From NCBI GenBank assembly GCA_017428725.1, contig JAFRQH010000030.1:1-64000 (forward strand): a DNA stretch of 64,000 nucleotides. Direction: 5' to 3'. This DNA is from Bacteroidales bacterium. GTDB lineage: Bacteria > Bacteroidota > Bacteroidia > Bacteroidales > UBA932. The position numbers were made by a program, and so were the translations under genes. Shown in pieces: positions 15,635 through 24,838 of this stretch. Numbering within the stretch: the first letter of the stretch is position 1; the number at the start of each line of letters is the position of its first letter. The notes beneath the pieces are model-generated. The model was not told where the DNA came from. It saw nothing but the letters and a program-made list of their open reading frames with translations, and did not search any database.

Positions 15635-18600
15635 TTAGAAGTTGATGTTGACACCGAAGGTCATCGTACGGTTCAGCGGGTAGCCGCCGAAGTCCACGCC
15701 GTTGTTGGTCGCGGAGTTGCCCGAGTAGTTGGCCTCGACCGTGTAGCCGGGATACTTGTCGAAGGTCCAGAGGTTCTGGAAGTTCGCGCTGAAGCGGACG
15801 CCCTCCATGCCGATCCTCTGGCAGATGCGCTTCGGGAGCGTGTAGCCGACCGCCAGGTTGCGGATGCGGAGGTAGCTCGCATCGTAGAGGTAGCGGGTGC
15901 TCGCGTCGATGTTGGAGCCCAGGTTGTTGGTACCCGCCTTGTGGGACTTGCCGTTGCCGGGGTCCGAAGCGGATTTCCAGCGTCCGAGGCCGGACTCGGC
16001 GAGCACGTTGTCGTCGTAACGGTTCAGCGTGAAGGCGCGGGCCGCAGCGTAGATGACATTGCCGCCGTACTGGCCGTCGATCGTCACCGCCAGGTCAAAG
16101 TTCTTGTAGGCGAACACATTGTTCCAGCCGTAGGTGAACTTCGGCTGATAGTTGCCCACCAGCTGCATATCATAGGTGTTGATTACGCCGTCAGGGACGC
16201 CCTGAGGACCGCTGTAGTCGTCGAACATCAGGTCACCGATGGCCTGCGTGCCCTTGCGGGCCTTCTGCAGGTCAGCCTCTGTGTTGAACGTGCCGATCAC
16301 CTTGTACATATACATATCGCCCATCGGACGGCCCACATAGTTGCGGATCACGTTGCTCCACTTCGTACCGGCCCGCTGGTTGCTCAGTTGATCCTGGCCA
16401 TCCGCCAGCGAGAGGATCTTGTTGCGGTTCAGCGACCAGTTGAGGGTGGTCTCCCACTGGAAGTCGCCCTTGAACGGACGACCCGTCAGCTGGACCTCGA
16501 TACCCTTGTTCTCGATCTGGCCCGAGTTCATGCTGATGCTGCCCGCGATACCGTTGAAGTTCGGGATGTTCGCCGGCATCACGATGTCGCTCACGCGACG
16601 GTACAGGTCCACCGTCAGGTTGATGCGGTCGAACGCGCCGAGATCGAAGCCCAGATCCACCTGGTTGTTCTTCTCCCAGCCCAGGTTGCGGTTGGAATAG
16701 GCGCTCGGATAATAGGCCTTGACGGCCGTGGTGCCGAAGATGACGTCGTGGTTCTTGCTCAGCGAAGACAGCCAGGAATAGTTGCCGCTGCCGATCTGGT
16801 CGTTACCGGTCACACCGTAGCTGGCGCGGATCTTGGCGATGTTCAGCCAGCTCACGTCCTTCAGGAACGCCTCCTCGGAGAGGTTCCACGCGCCCGACAC
16901 GGACCAGAAGATACCGGCCCGGTTGTCGGGACCGAACTTCGAGGAACGGTCACGGCGCACGGAGGCGGAGAGGATGTACTTGTTGTTATAGTCGTAGATC
17001 AGACGGGCGAACATCGCGTCGAACAGGTACTCGCTGAAGGAGGAGGAACCCGTCCAGAGGTTGGCGCCACTGACGTTCGTGATGGCCGTATTGTTGTAAG
17101 CCACCGGGTTGTCCGCGTCGGTGCGGTCGTCCTGCTTGACGGAGAATCCACTGTTGTATTCATAGTCGTAGCCGGCCACGAAGTTGAAATGGTGCATGTC
17201 TTCGATGTCCCACTTGTAGGTCGCCGTCGTGGACCAGTACAGGTTGTAGCCGAAACCGGAGGACCGGTTCGCGTCAATGGAGTTGAGGTACGGGGTCGAC
17301 TTGTTGCCGGTGTACGCACCGCCGAGCATATAAGCGCTTTGGTAGAATTCGCCACGTGAGGAATTGGTCGAGAAATTGAGCGTGGAACGCAGGGTCAGGC
17401 CCTTGAGAGGCGTCGCCTCGATGAAGGCACTGTTGACCGTGCGGATGCTGTGGGTGTCATCGTTGTTCTCCAGCAGGTTCGCCACCGGGTTGCGCCACTG
17501 GTTGTTCAGGCCGTAGGCCTTGTAGTGCTGCTGGGTCTGGGTGTAGTCACCGTTGGGCTGGTACACCGGCAGGATCGGGGCGCCCGTGAGCACCTCGGCG
17601 ATGATACCCGTGCGGTCCTCGGTGTTGCCGCCCGAAGGGGACTGGCTGCGGCGGTAGCTGTAGGTCGGGGAGAAACTCACACCGAATTTCATCCAGTCCG
17701 TCAGTTTCGCTTCGAAGCCGCCCTTAACCGTAATCTTCTTGAAGAAGGAGTTCAGCAGGATACCGTCTTCATTCTGGTAACCCACGGAGAAGTTATAACG
17801 GACCTGGTCACTGCCGCCCGTCACGCTCAGGTTTGCACGCGCGTTCAGCGCATTGCGGAACACCTCGCGCTGCCAGTCGGTATCGGGATAGTTGCCGCTC
17901 TTGCGCAAGTCGACAAGGTTCTGGAACTGACCGACCGTGCCGCTGTTTGTACGGGCCTCGATGATCATATCCAGGAAGTCATCCGCGTGCAGCACGTCCA
18001 CGAAGTTCTGCGCCTGGCTGATACCCACCTGCGTGGAGAAATTCACTTTCGGCTTACCAGCCTTGCCCTGCTTGGTCGTGATGATGATCACGCCGTTACC
18101 CGCCTTGGATCCATAAATCGCGGACGAAGCGGCATCCTTCATGATCTGGATGTCCTCAATGTCGATCGGGTTGAGGTTGTTGAACAGCTGCGCGTCCGTG
18201 GTCGGGTAGCCGTCGATCACGTACAGCGGGTCGTTGCCGCTGTTGACCGAGCCGTTACCGCGGATGCGGATCGCAGGGGCGGCGCCCGGAGCACCGTTCA
18301 CCTGCTGCAGCGTGATACCCGAGGACATACCTGCGAGGGACTGCGCCATCGTGGAGTTCGGCATATCCGCGATCTTGTTGCCCTTGACCGTAGAAATGGC
18401 CGTCGAGACGGAGCGCTTGGTGATGGAGCCGTAGCCCACGGCCACCGCCTCCTCCAGCAGCAGGCTGTCGTCCTGCAGCACGATGTCGAGGTTGGAAGCC
18501 GCAGCCACCCGCTGGGTGACATAACCGATGCAGGAGACTTCGAGGGCCGTGCCAGGAGTGACCCGGATCGAGAACCGGCCGTTGATGTCGGTGACGACAC

Positions 18601-18757
18601 CGTTGGTGGTGCCGGGCACGACGACGGAGGCGCCGATGATCGGCTCTCCGGCCTGGTCCTTGACAGTACCTGAAATCTGCTGCTGGGCAAACGCGGACAC
18701 CGTCCCCAACAGGAGGACCAGGGCCGCGAGAGCCATACGAAGATGAGTTTTCATCAT
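15635..18757 (-). CDS. SusC/RagA-family TonB-linked outer-membrane transporter
   Basis: A 1040-residue TonB-dependent transporter. After the signal peptide (ending AFAQQ) comes a carboxypeptidase-regulatory-like domain (ISGTVKDQAGEPIIGASVVV), then the plug with IRIRGNGSVNSGNDPLYVID and MKDAASSAIYGSKAGNGVII, and the barrel ending GGYPLNRTMTFGVNINF. Two consecutive ATGs start the frame (18757 and 18754). The gene is followed 18 bases later by its SusD partner and then a strong terminator, so this is a two-gene transport unit. Confidence 0.96.
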   Translation of the reverse strand: MMKTHLRMALAALVLLLGTVSAFAQQQISGTVKDQAGEPIIGASVVVPGTTNGVVTDINGRFSIRVTPGTALEVSCIGYVTQRVAAASNLDIVLQDDSLLLEEAVAVGYGSITKRSVSTAISTVKGNKIADMPNSTMAQSLAGMSSGITLQQVNGAPGAAPAIRIRGNGSVNSGNDPLYVIDGYPTTDAQLFNNLNPIDIEDIQIMKDAASSAIYGSKAGNGVIIITTKQGKAGKPKVNFSTQVGISQAQNFVDVLHADDFLDMIIEARTNSGTVGQFQNLVDLRKSGNYPDTDWQREVFRNALNARANLSVTGGSDQVRYNFSVGYQNEDGILLNSFFKKITVKGGFEAKLTDWMKFGVSFSPTYSYRRSQSPSGGNTEDRTGIIAEVLTGAPILPVYQPNGDYTQTQQHYKAYGLNNQWRNPVANLLENNDDTHSIRTVNSAFIEATPLKGLTLRSTLNFSTNSSRGEFYQSAYMLGGAYTGNKSTPYLNSIDANRSSGFGYNLYWSTTATYKWDIEDMHHFNFVAGYDYEYNSGFSVKQDDRTDADNPVAYNNTAITNVSGANLWTGSSSFSEYLFDAMFARLIYDYNNKYILSASVRRDRSSKFGPDNRAGIFWSVSGAWNLSEEAFLKDVSWLNIAKIRASYGVTGNDQIGSGNYSWLSSLSKNHDVIFGTTAVKAYYPSAYSNRNLGWEKNNQVDLGFDLGAFDRINLTVDLYRRVSDIVMPANIPNFNGIAGSISMNSGQIENKGIEVQLTGRPFKGDFQWETTLNWSLNRNKILSLADGQDQLSNQRAGTKWSNVIRNYVGRPMGDMYMYKVIGTFNTEADLQKARKGTQAIGDLMFDDYSGPQGVPDGVINTYDMQLVGNYQPKFTYGWNNVFAYKNFDLAVTIDGQYGGNVIYAAARAFTLNRYDDNVLAESGLGRWKSASDPGNGKSHKAGTNNLGSNIDASTRYLYDASYLRIRNLAVGYTLPKRICQRIGMEGVRFSANFQNLWTFDKYPGYTVEANYSGNSATNNGVDFGGYPLNRTMTFGVNINF

Positions 18758-18802
18758 AAATAGATTTTTGGTTAAACTGTGGTGTTAAAAACAATGGGTC
18801 CA

Positions 18803-18810
18803 CAAAAATA
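18803..18810 (-). promoter_or_regulatory. Probable -7 element (TATTTTTG) for susCD
   Basis: On the minus strand TATTTTTG fits TAnnTTTG, 45 bases before the first ATG of susC. No TTG sits at the ideal -33 spacing, so the call is moderate. Confidence 0.5.
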
Positions 18811-18865
18811 GCAATTATGTCAATAAAATGTCTCATATAATCAGTTCTGCACACAAAAATGGCGC

Positions 18866-18897
18866 AAAAAAAACTTCCCGGCGGTTGGCCGGGAAGT
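18866..18897 (-). terminator. Rho-independent terminator ending the rnf operon
   Basis: ACTTCCCGGC-GGTTG-GCCGGGAAGT forms a perfect 10-bp stem followed, in minus-strand direction, by a T-run of seven or more. It lies 23 bases after the stop of the small outer-membrane protein gene. Confidence 0.92.
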
Positions 18898-18919
18898 CTC
18901 TTTCGGAAGTGACTGCCTG

Positions 18920-19354
18920 CTAGAAGCGGTAGCGGATGCCGAGGGCGATGCCCTGCCAGCCGAAGCCGCCGTAGTTGAAGTAGTAGACAGGACGCCAGTC
19001 AAGGGAAATGTTGACGGGCGCCGACGGGATTTCGAACTCCATGCCGAGCTGGCCGGCGAGACCGGCGTTGAAGCCGCTCGCGTCAGCGTGGTTGTAGAAA
19101 CCGAGCTGCACACCAGGGCCGACATAGAAGTTGACGATGCCGGCGTTGGCGAAGATGAAGTCATACACACCGGTCACATAGAAGCCGTTGTTGGCCCAGA
19201 AACCGAGGTCGGCCTCGAGGAAGCCGGCGCTGCCACCGTGCTGGTAGGAGATTTCTCCGCCGTAACCGGCACGGATACCGAGGGCGCGGGGCTGGGCGGA
19301 TGCCACAGCCGCGAACGCGAGTACGGAAAGTACTAAAACAAGCAATTTTTTCAT
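18920..19354 (-). CDS. Small outer-membrane beta-barrel protein
   Basis: A 144-residue protein with a clear signal peptide (MKKLLVLVLSVLAFAAVASA) and a mature part made of alternating aromatic and polar strands (GFYVTGVYDFIFANAGIVNF). It ends in a C-terminal Phe (IALGIRYRF), the signature of an outer-membrane barrel insertion signal. Size suggests an eight-stranded OmpX/OmpA-like barrel. It starts 20 bases after the rnfA stop with no recognisable promoter between, and a strong terminator follows, so it appears to be the final gene of the rnf operon. Function unknown. Confidence 0.82.
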   Translation of the reverse strand: MKKLLVLVLSVLAFAAVASAQPRALGIRAGYGGEISYQHGGSAGFLEADLGFWANNGFYVTGVYDFIFANAGIVNFYVGPGVQLGFYNHADASGFNAGLAGQLGMEFEIPSAPVNISLDWRPVYYFNYGGFGWQGIALGIRYRF

Positions 19355-19374
19355 AATGAAAAGAATTAAAAAGG

Positions 19375-19974
19375 TTAAACGATTCCGGAGAAACCGAGGA
19401 ACGCCATCGCCATGATACCCACGGTGATGAGCGCGATCGGAAGGCCCCTGAAGGCCTTGGGGACGTCGTTGCCGGCCAACTGCTCACGCAGGCCTGCAAA
19501 CAGGCACATCGCCAGGCCGTAGCCAAGCGAGGTGGCGACGGCGTAGACCACCGCCTGGCCAAGGTTGAGCATATGGGGGGCGCCGCCCAGTGCGAACTCC
19601 TTGGTCACCACCGTGATGGCCACGCCGAGCACGGCGCAGTTGGTGGTGATCAGGGGCAGGAAGATGCCCAGCGCCTGGTAGAGCGAGGGGCTGATCTTCT
19701 TCAGGACGATCTCCACCATCTGCACGAGGGCGGCGATCACCAGGATGAAGGAGATGGTCTGCAGGAACTCCAAGCCAAGGGGTACCAAAAGATACTGGTT
19801 CAACAGGTAGGTCACCACGGTGGCGAGCGTGATCACGAAGCAGACCGCACCGGACATGCCCGTGGCCGTGGACAGCTTGTTCGACACGCCCAGGAAGGGG
19901 CAGATGCCGAGGAACTGCGCCAACAGGATGTTGTTGACGAAAATCGCCGAGACAAAGATGAGGAAGTATTCCAT
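19375..19974 (-). CDS. rnfA: Ion-translocating oxidoreductase complex subunit A
   Basis: A 199-residue, six-helix membrane subunit of the Rnf complex, homologous to RnfE and NqrE. Diagnostic sequence includes NNILLAQFLGICPFLGVSNK near the N-terminus and LPLITTNCAVLGVAI in the fourth helix, whose cysteines bind the intramembrane [2Fe-2S] cluster shared with RnfE. It lies 6 bases after rnfE and is the last rnf gene. Confidence 0.96.
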   Translation of the reverse strand: MEYFLIFVSAIFVNNILLAQFLGICPFLGVSNKLSTATGMSGAVCFVITLATVVTYLLNQYLLVPLGLEFLQTISFILVIAALVQMVEIVLKKISPSLYQALGIFLPLITTNCAVLGVAITVVTKEFALGGAPHMLNLGQAVVYAVATSLGYGLAMCLFAGLREQLAGNDVPKAFRGLPIALITVGIMAMAFLGFSGIV

Positions 19975-19980
19975 AACGAC

Positions 19981-20565
19981 CTACTTTTTAGCGAGATACT
20001 TGTTGAACAGGACCATCAGGTAGCCCAGGACCAGGAAGGCGCCCGGGGCCATCACGAAAGCGAGGATGCCGTCGCCGGCGATGAACTTCCAGCCGAAGAG
20101 CGAGCCGCTGCCCAGGATCTCGCGCACGATGCCGATGACCGTCAGGGACACGGTGAAGCCCAGGCCGACGCCGATGCCGTCGAGGGCGGACTCGCCCACG
20201 CCGTGCTTGTTGGCGAAGCCTTCGGCACGGCCGAGGACGATGCAGTTGACGACGATCAGCGGGATGAACAGGCCGAGCGTCTCATAGGCGGCGGGCGTGA
20301 AGGCCTGCATCAGCAGCTGGAGCACGGTCACGAAGGTGGCGATTACGGTGATATACACCGGAATGCGCACCTTGTCCGGGACCATGGGGGCGATCAGCGA
20401 GATCACGATGTTGCTGAGGATCAGCACAAACATCGTCGCCAGACCCATCTCCAGGCCGTTCAGCGCGGAAGTCGTGGTGGCGAGTGTCGGACACATACCG
20501 AGCACCAGCACGAAAGTCGGGTTGTTCTTGACGAACCCGTCAGTGACGAAATGCCATTTACTCAT
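19981..20565 (-). CDS. rnfE: Ion-translocating oxidoreductase complex subunit E
   Basis: A 194-residue membrane subunit, paralogous to RnfA and inverted in topology. Signature sequences are NNPTFVLVLGMCPTLATTTS and FIPLIVVNCIVLGRAEGFAN; their cysteines would coordinate the cluster at the RnfA/RnfE interface. The start overlaps the rnfG stop by 8 bases, indicating coupled translation. Confidence 0.96.
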   Translation of the reverse strand: MSKWHFVTDGFVKNNPTFVLVLGMCPTLATTTSALNGLEMGLATMFVLILSNIVISLIAPMVPDKVRIPVYITVIATFVTVLQLLMQAFTPAAYETLGLFIPLIVVNCIVLGRAEGFANKHGVGESALDGIGVGLGFTVSLTVIGIVREILGSGSLFGWKFIAGDGILAFVMAPGAFLVLGYLMVLFNKYLAKK

Positions 20566-21118
20566 TGCCCTGTCCTCCTGTCAGTTGGTTGTAGACTTTC
20601 ACGGCGTTGGCCACCGCCAGCGCATAGGCGCGGGAGGTGATCGTGGAGGCCGTGATGGCATCCAGGTCACCGCCGTCCTTCTTGACGGAGAGCGTCTTCG
20701 CCGCGGGGTTGAAGCCGCGGAACTGCTCCATGAAGTGCTCGTCGGTCGTGCACTTGGCACCCAGACCCGGCGTCTCGCTGTGTGCAAGGACCGTGGTGTT
20801 GTGGACGGTGCCGTCGCCGGCGATGCCGACCATCAGCCGGAGCACGCCGCCGAAGCCGGAAGTGGCAGAAATGATGGCGTAGCCGGTATCGGTCTTATAA
20901 TAAGGATATTCCACGCCGTCCACGGTCACGCTCCCCTGCTCCGGCTCACCGGTGAACTCCGGCAGCACGGCGGCGATGGAAGCGGTGGTCTTGGCGCGGG
21001 CGGCAGCGGCGATGGGATCCTTCGTCACGACGTAGGCTCCGCCGACCACTGCCGAGCAGATCAGACACACTGCCGTCAGGCAGAGTGCCATGTTCTTGAG
21101 TGTAGATGCAGCTGCCAT
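20558..21118 (-). CDS. rnfG: Ion-translocating oxidoreductase complex subunit G (FMN-binding)
   Basis: A 186-residue protein with one N-terminal membrane helix (ALCLTAVCLICSAVVGGAYV) and a periplasmic FMN-binding domain. The flavinylation region reads DAITASTITSRAYALAV, a variant of the usual SGATxTS motif; a threonine is present to carry covalent FMN. It sits between rnfD (3-base gap) and rnfE (8-base overlap). Confidence 0.95.
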   Translation of the reverse strand: MAAASTLKNMALCLTAVCLICSAVVGGAYVVTKDPIAAAARAKTTASIAAVLPEFTGEPEQGSVTVDGVEYPYYKTDTGYAIISATSGFGGVLRLMVGIAGDGTVHNTTVLAHSETPGLGAKCTTDEHFMEQFRGFNPAAKTLSVKKDGGDLDAITASTITSRAYALAVANAVKVYNQLTGGQGNE

Positions 21119-21121
21119 AAC

Positions 21122-22108
21122 CTATGCCCTCCCGTATTTTTTCTGGTGGAACCAAATGTTGAGGAGCGGCACCGTACAGTTCATCAGCAGGATGGCGAAC
21201 GACATGCCCTCCGGGTAGGAGCCGAAGTAGCGGATCATCATTGCGATAAGGCCGATGCCGATACCGTAGATGACGCCGCCGAGGGTGCTCATCGGCGAGG
21301 TGACGTAGTCCGTGGCCATGAACAGGGCGCCGAGCATCGCACCGCCGGTCATCAGGTTGAACGGCACGCCGGTGTAGAGGTCGGGGTTGACCCCGTGGAA
21401 GATGGCGGAGATCAGGGCCATCGTGCCCAGCACCGCGATCGGGATCCACGGCTTGACGACACGCCGGATCAGCAGGTAGATGAATCCGAGCAGGAGTGCA
21501 CCGGCAGAGAGCTCTCCGGCCGAGGCGCCGGCATCCCACAGGAACGAAGCCAGGTCATAGCTGTGCGCGTCCATGAACTGCGGGATGGTCGATCCGGACT
21601 TCAAGGCCTCCTTGAGCGCACTGAGCGGCGTGGCGCCGGACACGGCGTCCGGGATGGCTACGAAGCCGGGCGTAGGCGTCCAGTCGGTCATCTGGGCCGG
21701 GAAGGACACCAGCAGGAACACGCGGCCGGTGATGGCCGGGTTGAAAACGTTCTGGCCGATGCCGCCGAAGGACAGCTTGGCCACGCAGATGGAGACGAAG
21801 GCGCCGATGAACACGATCCAGAGGGGAATCGCGGACGGCAGGTTCATCGCCAGCAGCAGTCCGGTGACGACGGCGGAGAGGTCTCCGATGGTGGAAGGCT
21901 TTTTCAGCATCCACTTGGTGACCGCCCACTCCAGCAGCACGCAGGAGGCCACGCTCACGGCGAGGACCAGCAGTTCGGCCCAGCCGTAGGCGAGGACGGA
22001 GACCAGGATCGCAGGGCACAGCGCGATGATGACATCCCGCATGATCGAGGTCGTGGAGATGTTCGCGTGGATGTGCGGAGAAGGAGATACGATATACTTC
22101 TTGTCCAT
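21122..22108 (-). CDS. rnfD: Ion-translocating oxidoreductase complex subunit D
   Basis: A 328-residue integral membrane subunit related to NqrB. It starts SPSPHIHANISTTSIMRDV, a characteristic RnfD opening. The covalent-FMN motif is AVSGATPLSALKEA around residue 155, followed by several helices. It lies 6 bases after rnfC. The subunit carries flavin and is thought to take part in ion translocation. Confidence 0.96.
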   Translation of the reverse strand: MDKKYIVSPSPHIHANISTTSIMRDVIIALCPAILVSVLAYGWAELLVLAVSVASCVLLEWAVTKWMLKKPSTIGDLSAVVTGLLLAMNLPSAIPLWIVFIGAFVSICVAKLSFGGIGQNVFNPAITGRVFLLVSFPAQMTDWTPTPGFVAIPDAVSGATPLSALKEALKSGSTIPQFMDAHSYDLASFLWDAGASAGELSAGALLLGFIYLLIRRVVKPWIPIAVLGTMALISAIFHGVNPDLYTGVPFNLMTGGAMLGALFMATDYVTSPMSTLGGVIYGIGIGLIAMMIRYFGSYPEGMSFAILLMNCTVPLLNIWFHQKKYGRA

Positions 22109-22114
22109 AGTCGG

Positions 22115-23494
22115 TTACTTTTTGGCTGCTTCCGCGGCGGCCTTGGCGGCCGCGGCGCGGGCACGGATGACACCCATCACCTGGCCCTTGGCCTGGCGGA
22201 TGTGGTCCAGCAGGGGGATGTGGGCCGGGCAGCTGTAGAGGCAGCAGCCGCATTCGATACAATCCTGGGCTGCCTGTTTCTCGAGCGCGTCGAGATCCGC
22301 AGCCTTGTACAGACGGTAGAGCAGGAACGGCTCCAGACCCATCGGGCAGGCATCCGCGCACTTGCCGCAACGGATGCAGCTGGTCGTGGCCTGGCGCCGG
22401 GTGGAGGCCTCGCTGAGGTAGAGGATGGCCGAGGAGCCCTTGACCGTGGTGGCGTCGGGGTTGCTGATGGCCTTGCCCATCATCGGACCGCCGCTGACGA
22501 GCTTGTCGGCCGTCTGGGGGATACCGCCCGCCTGCTCCATGATGAAGGACAGGGGGGCGCCGATCCGGAAGAGGTAGTTGTGCTGGAGGTTGCCAGGGAT
22601 ATGGTCTCCGGTGACGGTCAGCACATTGGTGATGAGCGGCTTGTTCTTCTGCACGGCCTCGTAGACGGCCAGCGCCGTGCCGGCGTTCTGCACCACGGCG
22701 CCGACGTCGATCGGCAGGCCGCCGGAGCGCACCTGGCGCTTCATCACGGCGTCGATGAGCTGCTTTTCGCCGCCCTGCGGGTAGCGCTTCTTGAGCACTT
22801 TCACCTCGATGCCGGGATAGCCGAGCTCCGCGATGGCGGCGCCCATCGTGCGGATGGCCTCGGGTTTGTTCTCCTCGATGCCGATCACGCACGGACAGCC
22901 GCCCAGGACCTTCTGCATGATGGCGGCGCCGACGACGATCTCCTTCGGACGCTCGAGCATGATGCGGTAGTCGCTGGTCAGGTACGGCTCGCACTCGGTG
23001 CCGTTGATGATCAGGCACTCGGCCACCTTGCCGGGAGGCGGGCTGAGCTTGACGTGGGTCGGGAAGGTCGCACCGCCCAGACCCACGACGCCGCCGGCCT
23101 TGATCCTGTCGAGGATCACGGCCTTGTCCTCTGGGATGGCGGTCACGAGGGTCTTGGTCCGGTCGATCGCGGGATCCCACTCGTCACCCTCGACGGCGAT
23201 CTCCACGTGCATCACGGGATTGCCTGCGAGGTCCTTGCGGGGGGCGATGGACTTGACCGTGCCGGAAGCCGGCGAATGGACGAAGGCGGAGATGAATCCG
23301 CCCGGCTCGGCGATCACCTGGCCCACCTTGACGGTGTCGCCCACGGCCACCACCGGCTTGGCCGGGGCGCCGAGGTGCTGGGCCATCGACACGTAGACGG
23401 TCGGCGGGAGCGGGAGCTCCTCGATGGCGCATTCGCGTGCGAATTTGCTGTCGTGGGGGTGTACACCACCCATCGAGAAAGTCAGTTTACCCAT
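22115..23494 (-). CDS. rnfC: Ion-translocating oxidoreductase complex subunit C
   Basis: A 459-residue soluble subunit related to NuoF/NqrA that binds FMN and NADH. It begins with the RnfC hallmark GGVHPHDSKFA and contains GLGGATFPTHVKL for nucleotide/flavin binding. Two [4Fe-4S] motifs follow, CIRCGKCADACPMGLEPF and CIECGCCLYSCPAHIPL, and the tail is short and Ala/Lys-rich. The start overlaps rnfB by 8 bases. It is the NAD+-reducing module of the complex. Confidence 0.96.
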   Translation of the reverse strand: MGKLTFSMGGVHPHDSKFARECAIEELPLPPTVYVSMAQHLGAPAKPVVAVGDTVKVGQVIAEPGGFISAFVHSPASGTVKSIAPRKDLAGNPVMHVEIAVEGDEWDPAIDRTKTLVTAIPEDKAVILDRIKAGGVVGLGGATFPTHVKLSPPPGKVAECLIINGTECEPYLTSDYRIMLERPKEIVVGAAIMQKVLGGCPCVIGIEENKPEAIRTMGAAIAELGYPGIEVKVLKKRYPQGGEKQLIDAVMKRQVRSGGLPIDVGAVVQNAGTALAVYEAVQKNKPLITNVLTVTGDHIPGNLQHNYLFRIGAPLSFIMEQAGGIPQTADKLVSGGPMMGKAISNPDATTVKGSSAILYLSEASTRRQATTSCIRCGKCADACPMGLEPFLLYRLYKAADLDALEKQAAQDCIECGCCLYSCPAHIPLLDHIRQAKGQVMGVIRARAAAAKAAAEAAKK

Positions 23495-24419
23495 TTGCTA
23501 CCTCCTTTTTTTCAACGGGTTGCGCTGCGGCTGCGGCTGCAGCGGCGGCCTTGGCCTTGCGGTCGGCGATGCGCTTCTTGACGGCGTCCTTGTCGAGCTC
23601 CTTCGGGAAGTTCACGCCGTGGATGGCGCCGGTCGGGCAGACCGCCTCGCACTCGCGGCAGAGCTTGCACTTGGTGAAATCGATGTAGGCCACGTTGTCC
23701 GTGACCGTGATGGCGTCGTGCGTGCAGGTCTTGGCGCACAGGCCGCAGCCGATGCAGGCGGCGGCGCAGGCCTTGCGGGCGGCCGGCCCCTTGTCCTTAT
23801 TGACGCAGGACACGAATTCACGCATCCCGCGCGGACCCTGGTTACGCAGTTCGATGATGTGCTTGGGACAGGCCTTGACGCAGGCGCCGCAGGCGGTGCA
23901 CTTCGACGCATCCACGACGGGAAGTCCGGTCGCGGGGTCCATCGAGAGGGCGCCGAACTGGCAGGCGGCCACGCAGTCGCCGCATCCCAGACAGCCGTAG
24001 GAGCAGCCGGTGTCGCCGCTGTAGAGAGCGGCCTTGACGCGGCAGGACTGTGCACCGTCATAATCGTTGGTCCGGGGGCGGTTGGCACACGTCCCGTTGC
24101 AACGGACCACGGCCACCTGCGGGGCTTTCGCCGCCACGGTGAAGCCCAGGATGGCTGCCACTTTCTGCATCACCTCATCTCCTCCCACGGGACAATACTG
24201 GTTGTCAAGGTTGGGGGCCTTGACCGCTGCGTCGGCGAAGGCGCGGCATCCGGCGAAGCCGCAGCCGCCGCAGTTGGCGCCCGGCATCACCTTCTCCACT
24301 TCGTCGATCCGGGGGTCCTCCTCAACCCGGAACTTGCGCGCCACCCAAAAGAGGATGAGCGCAAGCAGCAGGCCCAGGACGGACAGGATCGCGACGGTCC
24401 AGATTATCGTTTGAGTCAT
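23487..24419 (-). CDS. rnfB: Ion-translocating oxidoreductase complex subunit B (polyferredoxin)
   Basis: A 310-residue subunit with one N-terminal membrane helix and an Fe-S domain (MPGANCGGCGFAGCRAFADA). Several ferredoxin motifs follow, including CLGCGDCVAACQFGAL, CTACGACVKACPKHII, CIGCGLCAKTCTHDAI and CKLCRECEAVCPTGAI. It receives electrons from ferredoxin and passes them into the membrane. The C-terminus is a low-complexity Ala/Lys tail. It overlaps the rseC-like gene by one base. Confidence 0.96.
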   Translation of the reverse strand: MTQTIIWTVAILSVLGLLLALILFWVARKFRVEEDPRIDEVEKVMPGANCGGCGFAGCRAFADAAVKAPNLDNQYCPVGGDEVMQKVAAILGFTVAAKAPQVAVVRCNGTCANRPRTNDYDGAQSCRVKAALYSGDTGCSYGCLGCGDCVAACQFGALSMDPATGLPVVDASKCTACGACVKACPKHIIELRNQGPRGMREFVSCVNKDKGPAARKACAAACIGCGLCAKTCTHDAITVTDNVAYIDFTKCKLCRECEAVCPTGAIHGVNFPKELDKDAVKKRIADRKAKAAAAAAAAAQPVEKKEVANG

Positions 24420-24838
24420 TATGCTTTAATGTTAAAAATGTATTCGTTACGTAAACGGTCGCGCAGCAGCCACACCACGCCGAACCACAGGGCTACGGCG
24501 CCGATGGCCAGTCCGCCCGCCAGCAGTTCGGATCCGCCGGCGGCGAGCGTGCCGAGCAGGGCGGCGACCATCACCACGAGCGGGATCACGTAGGCCAGCC
24601 AGACGGCCTTGTGGCCCATCGAGGCCCGCAGGACCACGGACACCTCGTCCCCCACCTGGTAATTGTCCCACCCGCGGGTCGGGAGCTCGATTTCCTTGAG
24701 CGAGGCATCCCCGAGGCTGCACATCCCCTTGGCGTGGCACGCGGCGCAGGCCGACTCGGACACGATCTGCACGGTCGTGACCTCGGGCGTGACGGAGATG
24801 ATCCGTCCGCGGTGGCTGATCTCGCTAACGGAACTCAT
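24419..24838 (-). CDS. RseC/SoxR-reducer family membrane protein
   Basis: A 139-residue protein with an N-terminal cysteine motif (CAACHAKGMCSLGD) and two membrane helices (VWLAYVIPLVVMVAALLGTL and a second after residue 100), the RseC plan. RseC-type genes commonly open rnf operons, and in gamma-proteobacteria the Rnf (Rsx) proteins with RseC keep SoxR reduced. It overlaps dnaB by 14 bases upstream and rnfB by 1 base downstream. Confidence 0.9.
   Translation of the reverse strand: MSSVSEISHRGRIISVTPEVTTVQIVSESACAACHAKGMCSLGDASLKEIELPTRGWDNYQVGDEVSVVLRASMGHKAVWLAYVIPLVVMVAALLGTLAAGGSELLAGGLAIGAVALWFGVVWLLRDRLRNEYIFNIKA

Noticed and set aside
14150-17359. Plus-strand 1069-codon open frame opposite susCD
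   Set aside because: Valine/Arg/His-rich shadow frame opposite two unmistakable Sus proteins.
20297-23581. Plus-strand 1094-codon open frame opposite the rnf genes
   Set aside because: The six rnf subunits on the minus strand explain the region; the antisense frame has no recognisable domain.
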